Of a stretch of DNA of 64,000 nucleotides, positions 32,400 to 43,987 are shown piece by piece (the first letter of the stretch is position 1; each line of letters starts with the position of its first letter). The stretch comes from Lucinisca nassula (Eukaryota > Mollusca > Bivalvia > Lucinida > Lucinidae). Made by a program: the position numbers and the translations under genes. The stretch spans positions 1 through 64,000 of the forward strand of contig CAUZLF010000266.1 in NCBI GenBank assembly GCA_963580285.1. The letters run 5' to 3'. Under the pieces are notes generated by a model that had not been told where the DNA came from, ran no database searches, and worked only from the letters and a program-made list of their open reading frames with translations.

Positions 32400-35300
32400 A
32401 GCTCACCTGTCAGGTAGTGACAAGGTGAGCTTTTGTGATCACATTTTGTCCATAGTGCGTGTGAGCGTCCGTTCGTCCTTAAACAATTTCAAATAAGTAT
32501 ATCCCTAATACCCCAAGGCCAATCTTGATCAAATTTCATGAAAAGCATCATCCGGTAGGGGGAAAGGCTGCATAAGGTTTTTGGGCTGATCTTCTTCTCT
32601 GAAACACAGGGCCCAGAGCTTAGATATTAAGCTTGTAACTACGTGAAGTGGTCACCTACATAAATCCTGCCAATCATGGCCCTGGGGTCCATATTGGCCA
32701 CACCCCAGGGCCCATTAGCTCCCATAGACTTATAATGGTATAAAAAAGCTTCAAAAGTCGTCTTCTCTGAAACCACATGGCCCAGAGCTTAGATATTTAG
32801 CATGTAGCAACGGCAAGAGGTCACCGACATAATTCCTGCCAATCATGCGCCTGGGGTCCAAATGGGCCACGCCCCTGGGGCCCCTTAGCTCCCATAGACT
32901 CATAATGGAAAAAAGCTTCAAAAATCTTCTTCTCTGAAACCACAGGGCCCAAAGCTGAGATATTTAGCATGTAGCAACAGCAAGTAGCAGTGTTGCGCCG
33001 AGAGGGGGCCATGGGGCCATTTGCCTACCTAAAGTCATTGATGGCCCTTTCAACATTAAACATGGGGCCCGGATGACCCTCAGAAATCAACAACGTTGCT
33101 TATATTTTATTTACTGAAGCCCCTTTAAAATATAAAATGACCCTTTGGAAAATGTCATAAGGGCCATTGGTGTCCCCCAAGCAATCGAGCCTAGGCACAA
33201 CACTGAAGTAGTCAAAAATCTTCTCCACTGAAACCATAGGGCCCAGAGCTTCGATATTTAGCATCTAGCAACAGCAAGTGGTCATCTACATAAATCCTGT
33301 CAATCATGCCCCTGGGGTCCAAATGGGCCACGCCTTTGGGCCCCTTAGCTCCCATAGACTCCTAATGGAAAAAAAAACCTTCAAAAATCTTCTTCTCTGA
33401 AACCACAGGGCCCAAAGCTTAGATATTAAGCTTGTAACTACGTGAAGTGGTCACCTACATAAATCCTGCCAATCATGGCCCTGGGGTCCATATTGGCCAC
33501 ACCCCAGGGCCCATTAGCTCCCATAGACTTATAATGGTATAAAAAAAGCTTCAAAAGTCGTCTTCTCTGAAACCACATGGCCCAGAGCTTAGATATTTAG
33601 CATGTAGCAACGGCAAGAGGTCAACTACATAATTCCTGCCAATCATGCGCCTGGGGTCCAAATGGGCCACGCCCCTGGGGCCCCTTAGCTCCCATAGACT
33701 CATAATGGAAAAAAGCTTAAAAAATCTTCTTCTCTGAAACCACAGGGCCCAAAGCTGAGATATTTAGCATGTAGCAACAGCAAGTAGTCATCTACATAAA
33801 TCCTGCCAATCATGCCCCTGGGGTCCAAACGGACCACACCCTGGGGCCCCTTAGCTCCCATAGACTCCTAATGGAAAAAAAGCTTCAAAAATCTTCTTCT
33901 CCGAAACCACAAACCTACATAAATCCTGCCAATCATGCCCCTGGGATCCAAATGGACCAAGCCCCGGGGCCCCTTAGCTCCCATAGACTCCTATTGGAAA
34001 AAAAGCTTCAAAAATCTTCTTCTCTGAAACCACAGGGCCCAGAGCTTAGATATTTAGCATGTAGCAATGGCAAGTGGTCACCTACATAAATCCTGCCAAT
34101 CAGGCCCCTGGGGTCCAAATGGGCCACGTCCTGGGGCCCCTTAGCTCCAATAGACTCATAATGGAAAAAAGCTTCAATAATCTTCCTCTCTGAAACCACA
34201 GGGCTCAGAGCTTAGATATTTAGCATGCAGCAACGGCAAGTGGTCACCTACATAAATCCTGCCAATCATGCCCCTGGTGTCCAAATGGACCCCGCCCTGG
34301 GGCCCCTTAGCTCCCAGAGACTCATAATGGAAAAAAGCTTAAAAAATCTTCTTCTCTGAAACCACAGGGCCCAGAGCTTAGATATTTAGCGTGTAGCAAC
34401 GGCAAGAGGTCACCTACATAAATCCTGCCAATCATGCCCCTGGGGTCCAAATGGACCAAGCCCCGGGGCCCCTTAGCTCCCATAGACTCCTATTGGAAAA
34501 AAAAGCTTCAAAAATCTTCTTCTCTGAAACCACAGGGCCTAGAGCTTAGATATTTAGCATGTAGCAATGGCAAGTGGTCACCTACATAATTCCTGCCAAT
34601 CATGCCCCTGGGGTCCAAATGGGCCACACCCCGGGGCCCCTTAGCTCCCATGGACTCATAATGGAGAAAAGCTTCAAAAATCTTCTTCTCTGAAACCACA
34701 GGGCCAAGAGCTTAGATATTTAGCATGTAGCATCGGCAAGTGGTCATCTACATAAATCCTGCCAGTCATTCCCCAAGGGTCCAAATGGACCAAGCCCCCG
34801 GGCCCCTTAGCTCCCATAGACTCATAATGGAAAAAAGCTTCAAAAATTTTCTTCTCTGAAACCACAGGGCCCTGAGCTTAGATATTTAGCATGTAGCAAC
34901 AGCAAGTAGTCATCTACATAAATCCTGCCAATCATGCCCCTGGGGTCCAAATGGACCAGCCCAGGGGCCCCTTAGCTCCCATAGACTCGTTATGGAAAAA
35001 AAGCTTCAAAAATCTTCTTCTCCGAAACTACATGGGCCCAGAGCTTAGATATTTAGCATGTAGCAATGGCAAGTGGTCACCTACATCAATCCTGCCAATC
35101 ATGCCCCTGGGGTCCAAATGGACAAAGACCAGGGGCCCCTTAGCTCCCAGACTCATATTGAAAAAAAAACTTCAAAAATCTTCTTCTGAAATCACAGGGC
35201 CCTGAGCTTAGATATTAAGCTTGTAGCAAGGGCACGTGGTCACCTACATAAATCCTGCCAATCATGCCTCTAGGGTCCAAATGGGCCACGCCCTGGGGCC

Positions 35301-36053
35301 ATTTAGCTCCCATAGACTCATAATAGAAAAAAGCTTCAAATATCTTCCTCTCTGAAACCACAGGGCCCAGAGCTTAGATATTTAGCATGCAGCGACGGCA
35401 AGTGGTCACCTACATAATTCCTGCCAATCATGCCCCTGGGGTCCAAATGGGCCAAGCCCCGGGCCCCTTAATTCCCAGAGACTCATAATGGAGAAAAGCT
35501 TTAAAAATCTTCTTCTCTTGGATATTGTAAAGCACAGAGCTTAGATATTTAGTATCTAGCAACATTAAATAGTCACCTACATAAATCCTACTAACCCTGC
35601 CCCTTGGGTCCAAATGGGCCACACCCTGGGGCCCCTTAGCTCCTGTAGGCTTATAATGGAAAAAACTTAAAAAATCTTCTTCTCTGAAACCATAAGGCCC
35701 AGAGCTTAGATATTTTGTATGTATCAACGTCAAGTGGTCACCTACATAAATCCTGCCAATCATGCCCATGGGGTCCAAATGGGCCACGCCCCAGAGCCCC
35801 TTAGCTCCCATAGACTCATAATGGAAAAAAAGCTTAAAAAATCTTCTTCTCTGAAACCACAGGGCCCACAGCTTAGATATTTAGCATGTAGCAACGGCAA
35901 GTGGTCACCTACATAAATCCTGCCAATCATGGCCCTGGGGTCCAAATGGGCCATGCCCTGGGGCCCCTTAGCTCCCATAGACTCATAATGGGAAAAAGAG
36001 CTTCAAAAATCTTCTTCTCTGAAACCACAGGGCCCAGAGCTAAGATATTTAGC
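32400..36053 (+). mobile_element. Helitron-like satellite element H3 (same family as H2), 3' truncated
   Basis: The 5' hairpin AGCTCACCTGTCAGGTAGTGAC... (32400-32431) and the GTCC-rich lead are followed by about twenty units of the H2-type ~168-bp repeat. A block of about 385 bp (32610-32987) is duplicated at 33395-33787. One unit (33216-33390) shares all its private variants with 24050-24230 in H2. There is no 3' hairpin: the array stops at 36053 and abuts a different satellite. Minus-strand ORFs reading GAKGP / HLDPRGMIGR are repeat translations. Confidence 0.75.
32988..33205. mobile_element. 218-bp MITE with CAGTGTTGYGCC termini inside H3
   Basis: The 12-bp terminal inverted repeats CAGTGTTGCGCC and GGCACAACACTG differ at one position. 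AAGTAG occurs on both sides (32982-32987 and 33206-33211). The empty site is visible in the duplicate block at 33782-33795 (GCAAGTAGTCATCTACAT). CAGTG-type ends suggest hAT, though 6 bp is shorter than the usual 8-bp hAT duplication. No coding capacity. The sequence to the right resumes out of register with the array, implying a later deletion. Confidence 0.7.
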
Positions 36054-36332
36054 AGTGCTAGAAAAACTTTGTCTTTGCTCTAGCGCCTACATTTATTGAT
36101 GGATTTTAATAGAACTTCACACAAATGTTTCTTATGATGATATCTCAAGTTGCTATGACTTTCAAGGTCATGACCCCAAGGTCAAGGTCACTGGCTATTT
36201 TTCAAAAACTTTTTCATCGCTCTACCACCTACATTTATTAACAGATTTTAATATAACTTCACACAAAAGATACTTATGATAATATCTTGAGCAAGATCTA
36301 CTTTCGCGGTCAAGGTAACTATGGCTATTTTT
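36054..36332. repeat. Fragment of another satellite, about two units
   Basis: Two diverged units of about 150 bp share CTACATTTATTGATGGATTT / ACAGATTTTAATATAACTTC and TTCACACAAAWG. They resemble the core repeats of the Helitron-like elements (AGAACTTCACACAAATG) but have neither head nor tail here. H4 is inserted in the T run at its end. Confidence 0.6.
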
Positions 36333-37251
36333 AGCTCGTCTGTTTTTTGAAAAAAAAACTTTCGAGCTATTGTCATCACTCCGGCGTCTGCGTTGGCGTC
36401 GTCTTGCGTCGTCCTGCGTCGTCGTTCCAAAAAAACTTAACCTTGGCTATAACTTAAAAAGTATTAGACCTAGCCTCATGAAACTTCATGCACACACTCA
36501 TCATCACAAGAGCTACATTTTGACCAAGGACCATAACAACATTGTTGATTTTGGCTGAATTATCTCCCCTTTTCCAATTTTTTTCTGAAACACATTTTTT
36601 GCTCTCATTTTAATACTATTCACAACAGAGCCTTCAAACTTCACATGAATGTTCCTTGGGACAAGACCTTTTCAGTGATACCACACTTTTTGATCTGTGA
36701 CCTTGACCTTTGAACTTTGACCTATTTTTCGAAAATTTAACCGAAAACCTTAACCTTGACCATATTTCCAAAAGTATTTGGCCTACCTTCATGAAACTTC
36801 ATACACATACTCACCATCACAAGAGCTACATTCCCTACAAGTTTTATAACTCCATCTTGCAATTTGATTGAATTATCTCCCCTTTTCTCTCCGTTTTTTT
36901 TTAAATTGTTTTTGTCTCTTATTTCAATACTATTCACAACAGAGCCTTCCAACTTCACATGAATGTTCCTTGGGACAAGACCTTTTCAGTCATACCACGC
37001 TTTTTGACCTGTGACCTTGACCTTTGAACTTTGACCTATTTTTCGAAAAATTAACCAAAAAACTTAACCTTGACCATATTTCCAAAAGTATTTGGCCTAC
37101 CTTCATGAAACTTCATACACATACTCACCATCACAAGAGCTACATTCCCTACAAGTTTTATAACTCCATCTTGCAATTTGATTTGACTTAGAACTTTTGT
37201 TTTCTAAAAGAAACTGCAGACGAGCGTTGGCACCCGCTTGCGGTGCTCTTG
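36333..37251 (+). mobile_element. Helitron-like satellite element H4, complete (919 bp)
   Basis: The 5' end AGCTCGTCTG... pairs with TTCGAGCT and is followed by GCGTCGTC repeats. It has two and a half diverged units of about 300 bp (CTTCATGAAACTTCATACAC, TTCACATGAATGTTCC, GTGACCTTGACCTTTGAAC). The 3' side has CAGACGAGC, complementary to the 5' end, then the hairpin GCACCCGCTTGCGGTGC and CTCTTG before TT. All architectural modules are present. Confidence 0.75.
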
Positions 37252-37384
37252 TTAGAGAAACATTGTCATCACTTTAGAACCGAACACGCTCCATTGGCAT
37301 CATTTGCAGGGATGAATGTCATAAAGTGCACCGTCCTTCGGATCGTGACGTTAACTGGAGGCCCCCTGTGTAGCGAGAATTTTA

Positions 37385-37676
37385 CCTGTTTGGCTTTGTT
37401 CTGAGCATGACTCTTACCATATGTTGCACTTTACCATATGTATATTTGAACAGACAGGCCTGAGCAAACAGTGTAGACCCAGATGAGACGCTGCAGAATG
37501 CGGCGTCTCATTAGGGTCTGCACTATTTGCCACTCATCCAGCTATTTAGACATAACTTTGGGTAGTAATAAGTAAATTGTACCTATCAAATAATCAATTA
37601 AAAGCAAATCAGAAACGATAATCATTTTTGTTGAATTTATTGATCGATTATACGATTAATCGTGTGAGCCTTACCG
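37385..37676 (+). mobile_element. 5'-truncated copy of the TAGGGCTG hAT-type MITE
   Basis: Matches 47520-47811 from ACCTGTYTGRCTTT through ACCATATGTTGCACTTTACC and GGCGTCTCATYAGGGTCTGC to GATTAATCGTGTGAGCCTTA. The left third is missing. The centre carries a GATGAGACG...CGTCTCATTAG palindrome. Confidence 0.65.
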
Positions 37677-37850
37677 ACGCAGTATCAGTAGTAAGAAAGA
37701 CTCTTGCAGGCATTTACCCAACGTTCAAATCGTACCGGATCAGCTGGAAACAGGTGAAAGGTAACTTTCAGTGGATTCATCATGTGATTCATACATCCAA
37801 CTGAACAACAACTTTAACTCGTATCTTGCTGAATATTCATTTAACCCTTT

Positions 37851-38436
37851 CCCACTCAGATACGTGTTTTTACTTGTCTGCACCCCCCCCCCCCCCCCCA
37901 TTTTAAGCCCCAGAAGCACCTAAAATCTGCATTTCTCCCCCTGGATAGTTATGTTTGCTTTAGGATTTGTTGGGCAAAAAAGTGACCTGTTTTTTCGCGC
38001 GCCTCCCCCACTTCCCAAAAAATTTTGGGTGTATGGCCCAACCGGCCGCTAAAATTTATATCTGAGGGTGTCTGGGGTCAAAAATGCCTGAAAATTGATG
38101 CTGATAAAACATGCTGCAAACAGTGAAAATAGCCAGTGCCAAACACCTTAATTGTTGCCTTGACAGCTGTGTGAAGATTAAAATGTGGTCAAAAATTCAT
38201 GTGAAAACACACTTTTTTCCAACTTTGAGATGCCCCCTCTTTTCCATGACAACAATGATCAAAGTCATGAAAGGTTGCATTTGAAAGGCTACTGCCCAAT
38301 GAACATTCATATCGAGTTTGATGTAAAAAAAGACCATCCATTATGAAACAATGGCTACCGTAGTTGAAGTTGCTGTCAGGTGCAACACTGTGAAAATCAG
38401 CGAAATTCACAAAATCCCTGAATGGTAAAGGGTTAA
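37851..38436. mobile_element. TTAA-flanked 0.58-kb MITE nested in the older MITE
   Basis: [TTAA]CCCTTTCCCACTCAG on the left and GGTAAAGGG[TTAA] on the right. TTAA is duplicated at 37851-37854 and 38433-38436. The flanks join exactly at the corresponding point of the host MITE (GATTTAGCC in the intact copy). It contains a C-run (37877-37899) and no transposase. piggyBac-like ends. Confidence 0.75.
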
Positions 38437-38563
38437 GCCACACCCATTTCTGTCTATTAACCAGTCAAATTACATGTACTTGATGTAATTCATTGCTAAA
38501 AATTCATAAACTGAATGTCAAACAGTGCAGATCCTGATTAGATGGCTTCTTCAGAAGCCATCT

Positions 38564-40232
38564 CAGGGTTCGCGCTAGGATTTTTTTTTCTTTCGCCATC
38601 ACTTTCGCCAGTCTAATTTTTTTGTGCCAAAATCTTAAAACCTGAGCCAGTTGAAGAAACTTCTTCGCAAAATGCAGGACATGGACAAAAAAGATTGTCA
38701 TCTGCTCTACAATTTTCTTTGGCACTTAAAGGGTTAAAGCTTAAATGCACAGACTGTCCTTTTGTGGCCTTTATGGATGTGTGTAATGGGCTGTAATGGT
38801 GCATTATCCAAGAGTAGATGCGCCCAAAGACCCCAGGTTTTTTTATCAAACCAGCACGGTCACACTTCAAACCGGTCATCTATGCTGTCTTGCCGACAGA
38901 TAGCTTAGCAAAATCCGTAGACCATATTCATTTAGATAGCTTGTCAAGCCTTGAGTTTTCCGACTTCCAGCGGCATTACCTTTTCTGCCTAAAATGCAAC
39001 AAAACCTTGCTTAAATGCTTTTGTTTTTGCTCCAACAAGTAAGCGTTGTTAGGTCATGGAGGCTGCCATTTTGGTTGACCACATGATCACATTACCGTAA
39101 AAATTCGGCTATAAAACGAGGATTTTTCCCTCCAAAACGAGCCCCCAAAATGACCCCGTCTTATAGCCGAGGTCATGGACTGCATGCTTTTTTCCGGCAA
39201 TGTCCGTACGGAAACAGCCGATCGGAGATTTTTGAATTGATATAAATCGCCGCCCACAAACCACAGCTACCATGGGGTAGCCCCTATGTGCTTTTAGGGC
39301 CCGGTTACCTTTCAAAATCTATCAAGTCAAGACCGCTACCATTTATCTGCACAGGATCGGTAAATGACGTCATCCGACACCAGCACCCCAACACGTGTTT
39401 AATGTCATTGTGTGTATCTATTTCATAAAAAAAAAACGTTAGGAACAGGTAAAAAATATTTTCTCGATAGCTAAACGGTTGTGAATAGAAGTGGATAGAA
39501 AACCAGTGCTATGCACAGCTCCCGAATTATCCCCAGAAGCTCCGTGTCAATAACCAACAACAGCGTTCGACTTTTCCGGCTCTGCGTCTGCTATTTGGCG
39601 CCAAAACATAACCGTACATGAAATTGTAGAAAAGTCCATTTTTAATATGAAATATCTACCGTTAGATGTAGCTAATTGTCTGAGGAGCGATTAAATCATT
39701 TTTACATTGATTGTGGACTAGACATAACTTGACCGTATTTTCACACCTTATCGAACCGCACCGCAGGGTGGCAATTATATGACGGGGATTAACAATAGTG
39801 TCATACTTGAACGGTAATAATTACACAGATAGTTTGTCTTTGGATTGACAGTGCAGCAGTTATTGCAATTTACTTTCTGGTATACTTTTACCGGATTTAA
39901 CGACTCAAAAAGACTGACAGGTATAGACGATTTTTTTTTTTTTTTGCACTTGCCCGACCGGGCATCATAAGGTCAAAGTGCAGTTGCCCGGTCTTGTTCC
40001 GGTCAGCCGGGAAATGGATTTGTCAGTCCTGTCGTCTATGTAATAGGTGGAAGAAAAGGTGTGAAATACATGTGTCAGTAAACGGCTTAAATCGGCAATA
40101 ACCTGGATGGGACTTTCTTTTTCTTTTTTATATTTTTTTTCGCCACTAGTTTTCGCCAAATGACACAGATTTGCGCCAGATTTATTTTCTTTTCGCATTT
40201 GGCGACTTTGGCGACCGCTAGTACGAACCCTG
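38564..40232. mobile_element. 1.67-kb non-autonomous DNA transposon, CAGGGTTCG ends, TSD CATCT
   Basis: Termini CAGGGTTCGCGCTAG and the inverse of CAGGGTTCGTACTAG, with CATCT on both sides (38559-38563 and 40233-40237). It splits the host MITE at AGCCATCT/CATCTAATC. Subterminal CGCCA-rich blocks lie at both ends (38590-38625 and 40140-40215). The interior shares an inverted segment with 17.4-18.3 kb and a pair of inverted CTCGGCTATAA / TTCGGCTATAA sequences (39101-39175). No ORF resembles a transposase. Ends are hAT-like; the 5-bp duplication is atypical. Confidence 0.75.
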
Positions 40233-40377
40233 CATCTAATCTGGATCTACACTGTTTGCAAAGATAGGGGTTGTCATGAACAGCAAGGTAAGGGTTAAGG
40301 CATCTTTTTTAAAATGTTTTCTTTGTGAAACCAACAAAACAAGCGAGTTAACACAGTGCAATTTGTGTGCAACAAAG

Positions 40378-41390
40378 CGTACCAAGGTCAGCCTGTGATG
40401 CTGCTGACAACCAGTTGACACCAGCCTGTGAGGCTGCTGACAATCAGCTGATATTAGGGATGGGTATTGTCAGAATTTTCATATCACGATATATTGCGAT
40501 ACGGTTACTGCGTATCACAATCCGTATCACCATATTATGTAGCAATCTGAAACACACTGGTACTTGGAAAACCCAACAATATATGGGAAAAAGAAGGGAG
40601 TTTTCATGGGTATATATCATTTAACCTATTCCTGCTGATGCACTTACAAAACAAAGTCCAAGGTTCTTTCTAGAATTGTCCCAATGTTATTAGGTGAAAT
40701 AAAGATAATATCTTAAAATGCCATAAAATGTTGTATTGGGTTGATGGCTTCAGTCACTTTATTTGTGACTGTCGTTTTTTGCAACCTGATATCGGCTTTT
40801 AGTTGGCCATGGTAAATTTTGTTATAGTTTCTGTCCATTAGGCTTAATTGTAAATGCTGGGCGGCTTACACTAAAACTGCGTATACAACAACAACAGGTG
40901 CGCGATTCATCGAAATCCTAGCTCGGCCTACACTATGACCGGCTTATACATAAAGGGTGGGAATCGATTGAATTACTAACTTTAGTCGTGGGAATGATTC
41001 TGTTTTTTTGACGGAGCTGTATTTACCGATCAGTTACTAAAGAAAATACGAAAAATGGATGAAAATAGAAAATAGTGAAAATATCTGTATTGGCGGACCG
41101 TATTGTGATATGATTTTTTTCTGAACTGTATCACAATATACCGATAATACCGCACATCACTAGCTGATATAAAACTTGTTTACAATGATAAGGTTTTATT
41201 TGACATGATGTGAAATTCAGGTTTTATACAGCTGGTTGACAGCACCCTCACAGGCTAGTGACAGCCAGTTGTCAGCAGCTTCATAGGCAGGTGACAACTG
41301 GTTGTCTGTAGCCTCACAGGCTGGTGACAACTGGTTGTCTGTAGCCTCACAGGCTGCTGACAACTGGTTGTCAGTAGCCGTCGCCAAAAA
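40378..41390. repeat. 33-bp minisatellite arms (CAACTGGTTGTC) with loop
   Basis: Inverted units at 40385-40446 (GCTGCTGACAACCAGTTGAC) and direct units at 41228-41385 (ACAACTGGTTGTCTGTAGCC, CTCACAGGCTGGTG), separated by a short loop and by the inserted element 40455-41162. Unit length is 33 bp. The design matches the 34-bp array at 9973-10058. Confidence 0.7.
40455..41162. mobile_element. 708-bp hAT-type non-autonomous element, TSD GCTGATAT
   Basis: A perfect 8-bp duplication GCTGATAT (40447-40454 and 41163-41170) flanks ends TAGGGATGGGTATTGTC and the inverse of TAGTGATGTGCGGTATTATC. Both ends also carry GTATCACAATA / TATTGTGATA motifs. 8-bp duplications with (C/T)AGGG/TAGTG-type ends are typical of hAT. 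No transposase. It is inserted in the minisatellite. Confidence 0.8.
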
Positions 41391-41489
41391 TCTTTTAGCG
41401 TCTTCTTAACCAGTGCTTGGATTTTAAAATAATTTCACAGAATTGTTCCTTGGGTTACTGTCAACTAAAATTGTTCAAATTCTCCACTG

Positions 41490-41557
41490 CCACACATTAC
41501 CTAACATCATGTACAATATGGATCAGGGGAGCAATTCAGGGCCATCATGTACTCTTG
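41490..41557 (+). mobile_element. 3'-terminal remnant of an H7-type Helitron-like element
   Basis: ATGGATCAGGGGAGCAATTCAGGGCCATCATGTACTCTTG matches, with a few changes, the last 40 bases of H7 (63854-63893), including subterminal repeat, GGGCCATCATG hairpin half and CTCTTG. H6 begins only nine bases later, within the T run. Confidence 0.6.
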
Positions 41558-41566
41558 TTTTTTTTT

Positions 41567-43847
41567 AGCTCACCTGGGCCGAAGGCTCCAGGGGAGCTTA
41601 TAGTATAGTGGGTCGTCCGTCCGTCGTCCGTCCACACTTTTGAGCAGCTATATCTCTGTATCCTGCAGGCTGATCTCAATCATTTCTCACCTGTAGTATG
41701 CCTCTGGTGGGGCATTGATGACATAAACATTTTTTTGAAATCGCTCTAAAACTTTGGTTCCTGTGGCAACCACAAGGTCCCATAGACTTACTATGGGAAA
41801 ATGCTTGTCATCACCGTAGCGCCTTCAGTTTTGATCGGATCTTTCTGAAACTTATATGTAAGGTGACTGGGGATAAAAACTCGGATGAGTTCGAAAACCG
41901 GCCAAGTCGGCCCATTTATCATAGAGTTACGTCCCTTTGATTGCTGAAACTGCCCATTTTCGACCTTGTCATCACCGTGGCCCCTTCAGTTTTGATCGGA
42001 TCTTTCTGAAACTTATATGTTATGTGGTTGGGGATAAAACCTCGGATGAGTTCCAAAACCGGCCTAGTCCGCTGGTTTATCATAGAGTTACGTCCCTTTG
42101 ATTGCTGAAAATGCCGATTTTTGACCATGTCATCACCGTAGCCCCTTCAGTTTTGATCGGATCTTTCTGAAACTTATATATAAGGTGGCTGTGGATAAAA
42201 TCTCGGATGAGTTCGAAAACCGACCAAGTTGGCCCTTTTATCGTAGAGTAACGTCCCTTTGATTGCTGAAAATGCTGATTTTTTACCTGGTCATCACTGT
42301 AGCCCTTTCAGTTTTGATCGAATCTTTCTGAAACTTATATGTAAAGTGGCTGGGGATAAAATCTCGGATGAGTTCGAAAACCAGCCAAGTTGTTATCACA
42401 GAGTAACGTCCCTTTGATTGCTGAAAATGCCGATTTTTGATCTTGTCATCACCGTAGCCCTTTGAGTTTTGATCGGATCTTTCTGAAACTTATATGCAAG
42501 GTGGCTGGGGATAAAGCCTCGGATGAGTTCGCATACCCGCAAAGGTGGCCTATTTATCATAGAGTTAGGTCCCTTTGATTGCTGAAAATGTTGATTTTTG
42601 ACCTTGTCAACACTGTAGCCCCTTCAGTTTTGATCAGATCTTTCTGAAACTTATATGTAAGGTGGCTGGGTATAAAACCTCGGATGCGTTCGAAAACCGG
42701 CCAAGTTGCCCCATTAACTATATAGTTATGTCCCTTTGATGGCTGAAAATGTCGATTTTTTACCTTGTCATCACCGTAGCCCCTTCAGTTTTGATCGAAT
42801 CTTTCTGAAACCTATATGTAAGGTGACTGGAGATAAAACCTAGGATGAGTTTGAATACCGGCCAAGTTGGCCCATTTATCATTGATTTACGTCCCTTTGA
42901 TTGCTGAAAATGCCGATTTTTGACCTTGTCATCACCATAGCCCCTTCAGTTTTGATCGGATCTTTCTGAAATTTATATGTAAGGTGGCTGGGGATAAAAT
43001 CTTGGATGAGTTCGAAAACAGGCCAAGTCAGCCCATTTATCGTAGAGTTCTGTCACTTTGATGGCTGAAAATGTTGATTTTTGACCTTGTCATTACCGCA
43101 GCCCCTTCAGTTTTGATCGGATTTTTCTGAAACTTATATGTAAGGTGGCTGGGGATGAAACCTCGGATGAGTTCGAAAACTGGCCAAAGTCGGCTCATTT
43201 ATTTTAGAGTAACAGCCCTTTGATTGCTAAAACTGCCAAATTTTGACCTTGTCATCACCCTAGCCCCTTCAGTTTTGATCTGATCTTTCTGAAACTTATA
43301 CGTGAGGTGGCTGGGAATAAAATCTTGGATGAGTTTGAATACTGGCCAAGTCTGATCGGATCTTTCTGAAACTTACATGTAAGGTGGCTGGGAATAAAAC
43401 CTCAGGTGAGTTCGAATACCGGCCAAGTCGGCACATTTATCATAGAGTGACGTGCCTTTGATTGCTGAAAATGCCTATTTTCGACATTGTTATCACTGCT
43501 GCCCCTTTAGTTTTGAACGGATCTTCATGAAACTTACAAACAAGGAAGTCAGGCAGAAAGCTTGGAGGAGTTTGAAAACTCTTGTTTTTGAACTTGTCAT
43601 CACCATAGCCACTTCAGTTTAGATCGGATCTTCTTAGCAAGTCAGGAATAAAAGCTTGAATGAGTTTGAAAACCGGTGAGGTCAGCCTGTTTATCATAGA
43701 GTTAAATTCTACTTGATTTTCAGAAAATGCTTACCCTGTCATCACCTTGTCCTCCATAAAGCCTTCAGTAAAGGTTGGCACTTCCTTAAACTTTGAATCT
43801 GTTAGCTCAGGTGAGCGATACAGGACCAAGCTAGCTTGGTCCTCTTG
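41567..43847 (+). mobile_element. Helitron-like satellite element H6, complete (2.28 kb)
   Basis: The 5' hairpin AGCTCACCTGGGCC...CCAGGGGAGCT (41567-41600) is followed by GTCGTCCGTCCGTCG. About a dozen units of about 160 bp follow (GTCATCACCGTAGCCCCTTC, AGTTTTGATCGGATCTTTCT, GAAACTTATATGTAAGGTGG, TTACGTCCCTTTGATTGCTG). The last units are degenerate. The 3' side has CAGGTGAGC, a GGACCAAGCTAGCTTGGTCC hairpin and CTCTTG before TTT. All modules are intact. Confidence 0.8.
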
Positions 43848-43987
43848 TTTTACACACCTGAGCAAAATTTACACATGTAAATTTTACACAAATACATACC
43901 TATGTAAATCTTGGGTGTGTGAATAGCACTTAAGTAGGTCAACGTTAATACTTTTTAACCAGTCAAATGAGGCATTTTACTTAGAAG

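Larger units (their letters stand above)
37814..40298 (-). mobile_element. TTAA MITE (58037 family) split by two nested insertions
   Basis: Outer ends TTAA 37814-37817 and 40295-40298. Removing the insertions at 37855-38436 and 38564-40237 leaves about 230 bp that aligns, inverted, with the complete 209-bp MITE at 58037-58245: CTTGCTGAATATTCATTTAA, GCCACACCCATTTCTG, ACTGAATGTCAAACAGTGCA, then GGATCTACACTGTTTGCAAA. It is therefore the oldest layer of a three-element nest. Confidence 0.75.

Noticed and set aside
19574..36083. Numerous ~60-127 residue ORFs with repeated peptides such as HLDPRGMIGR or NHAPGFQMGH
   Set aside because: They are readings of the tandem ~168-bp satellite on both strands; ORF length follows the unit length and there is no codon-like conservation.
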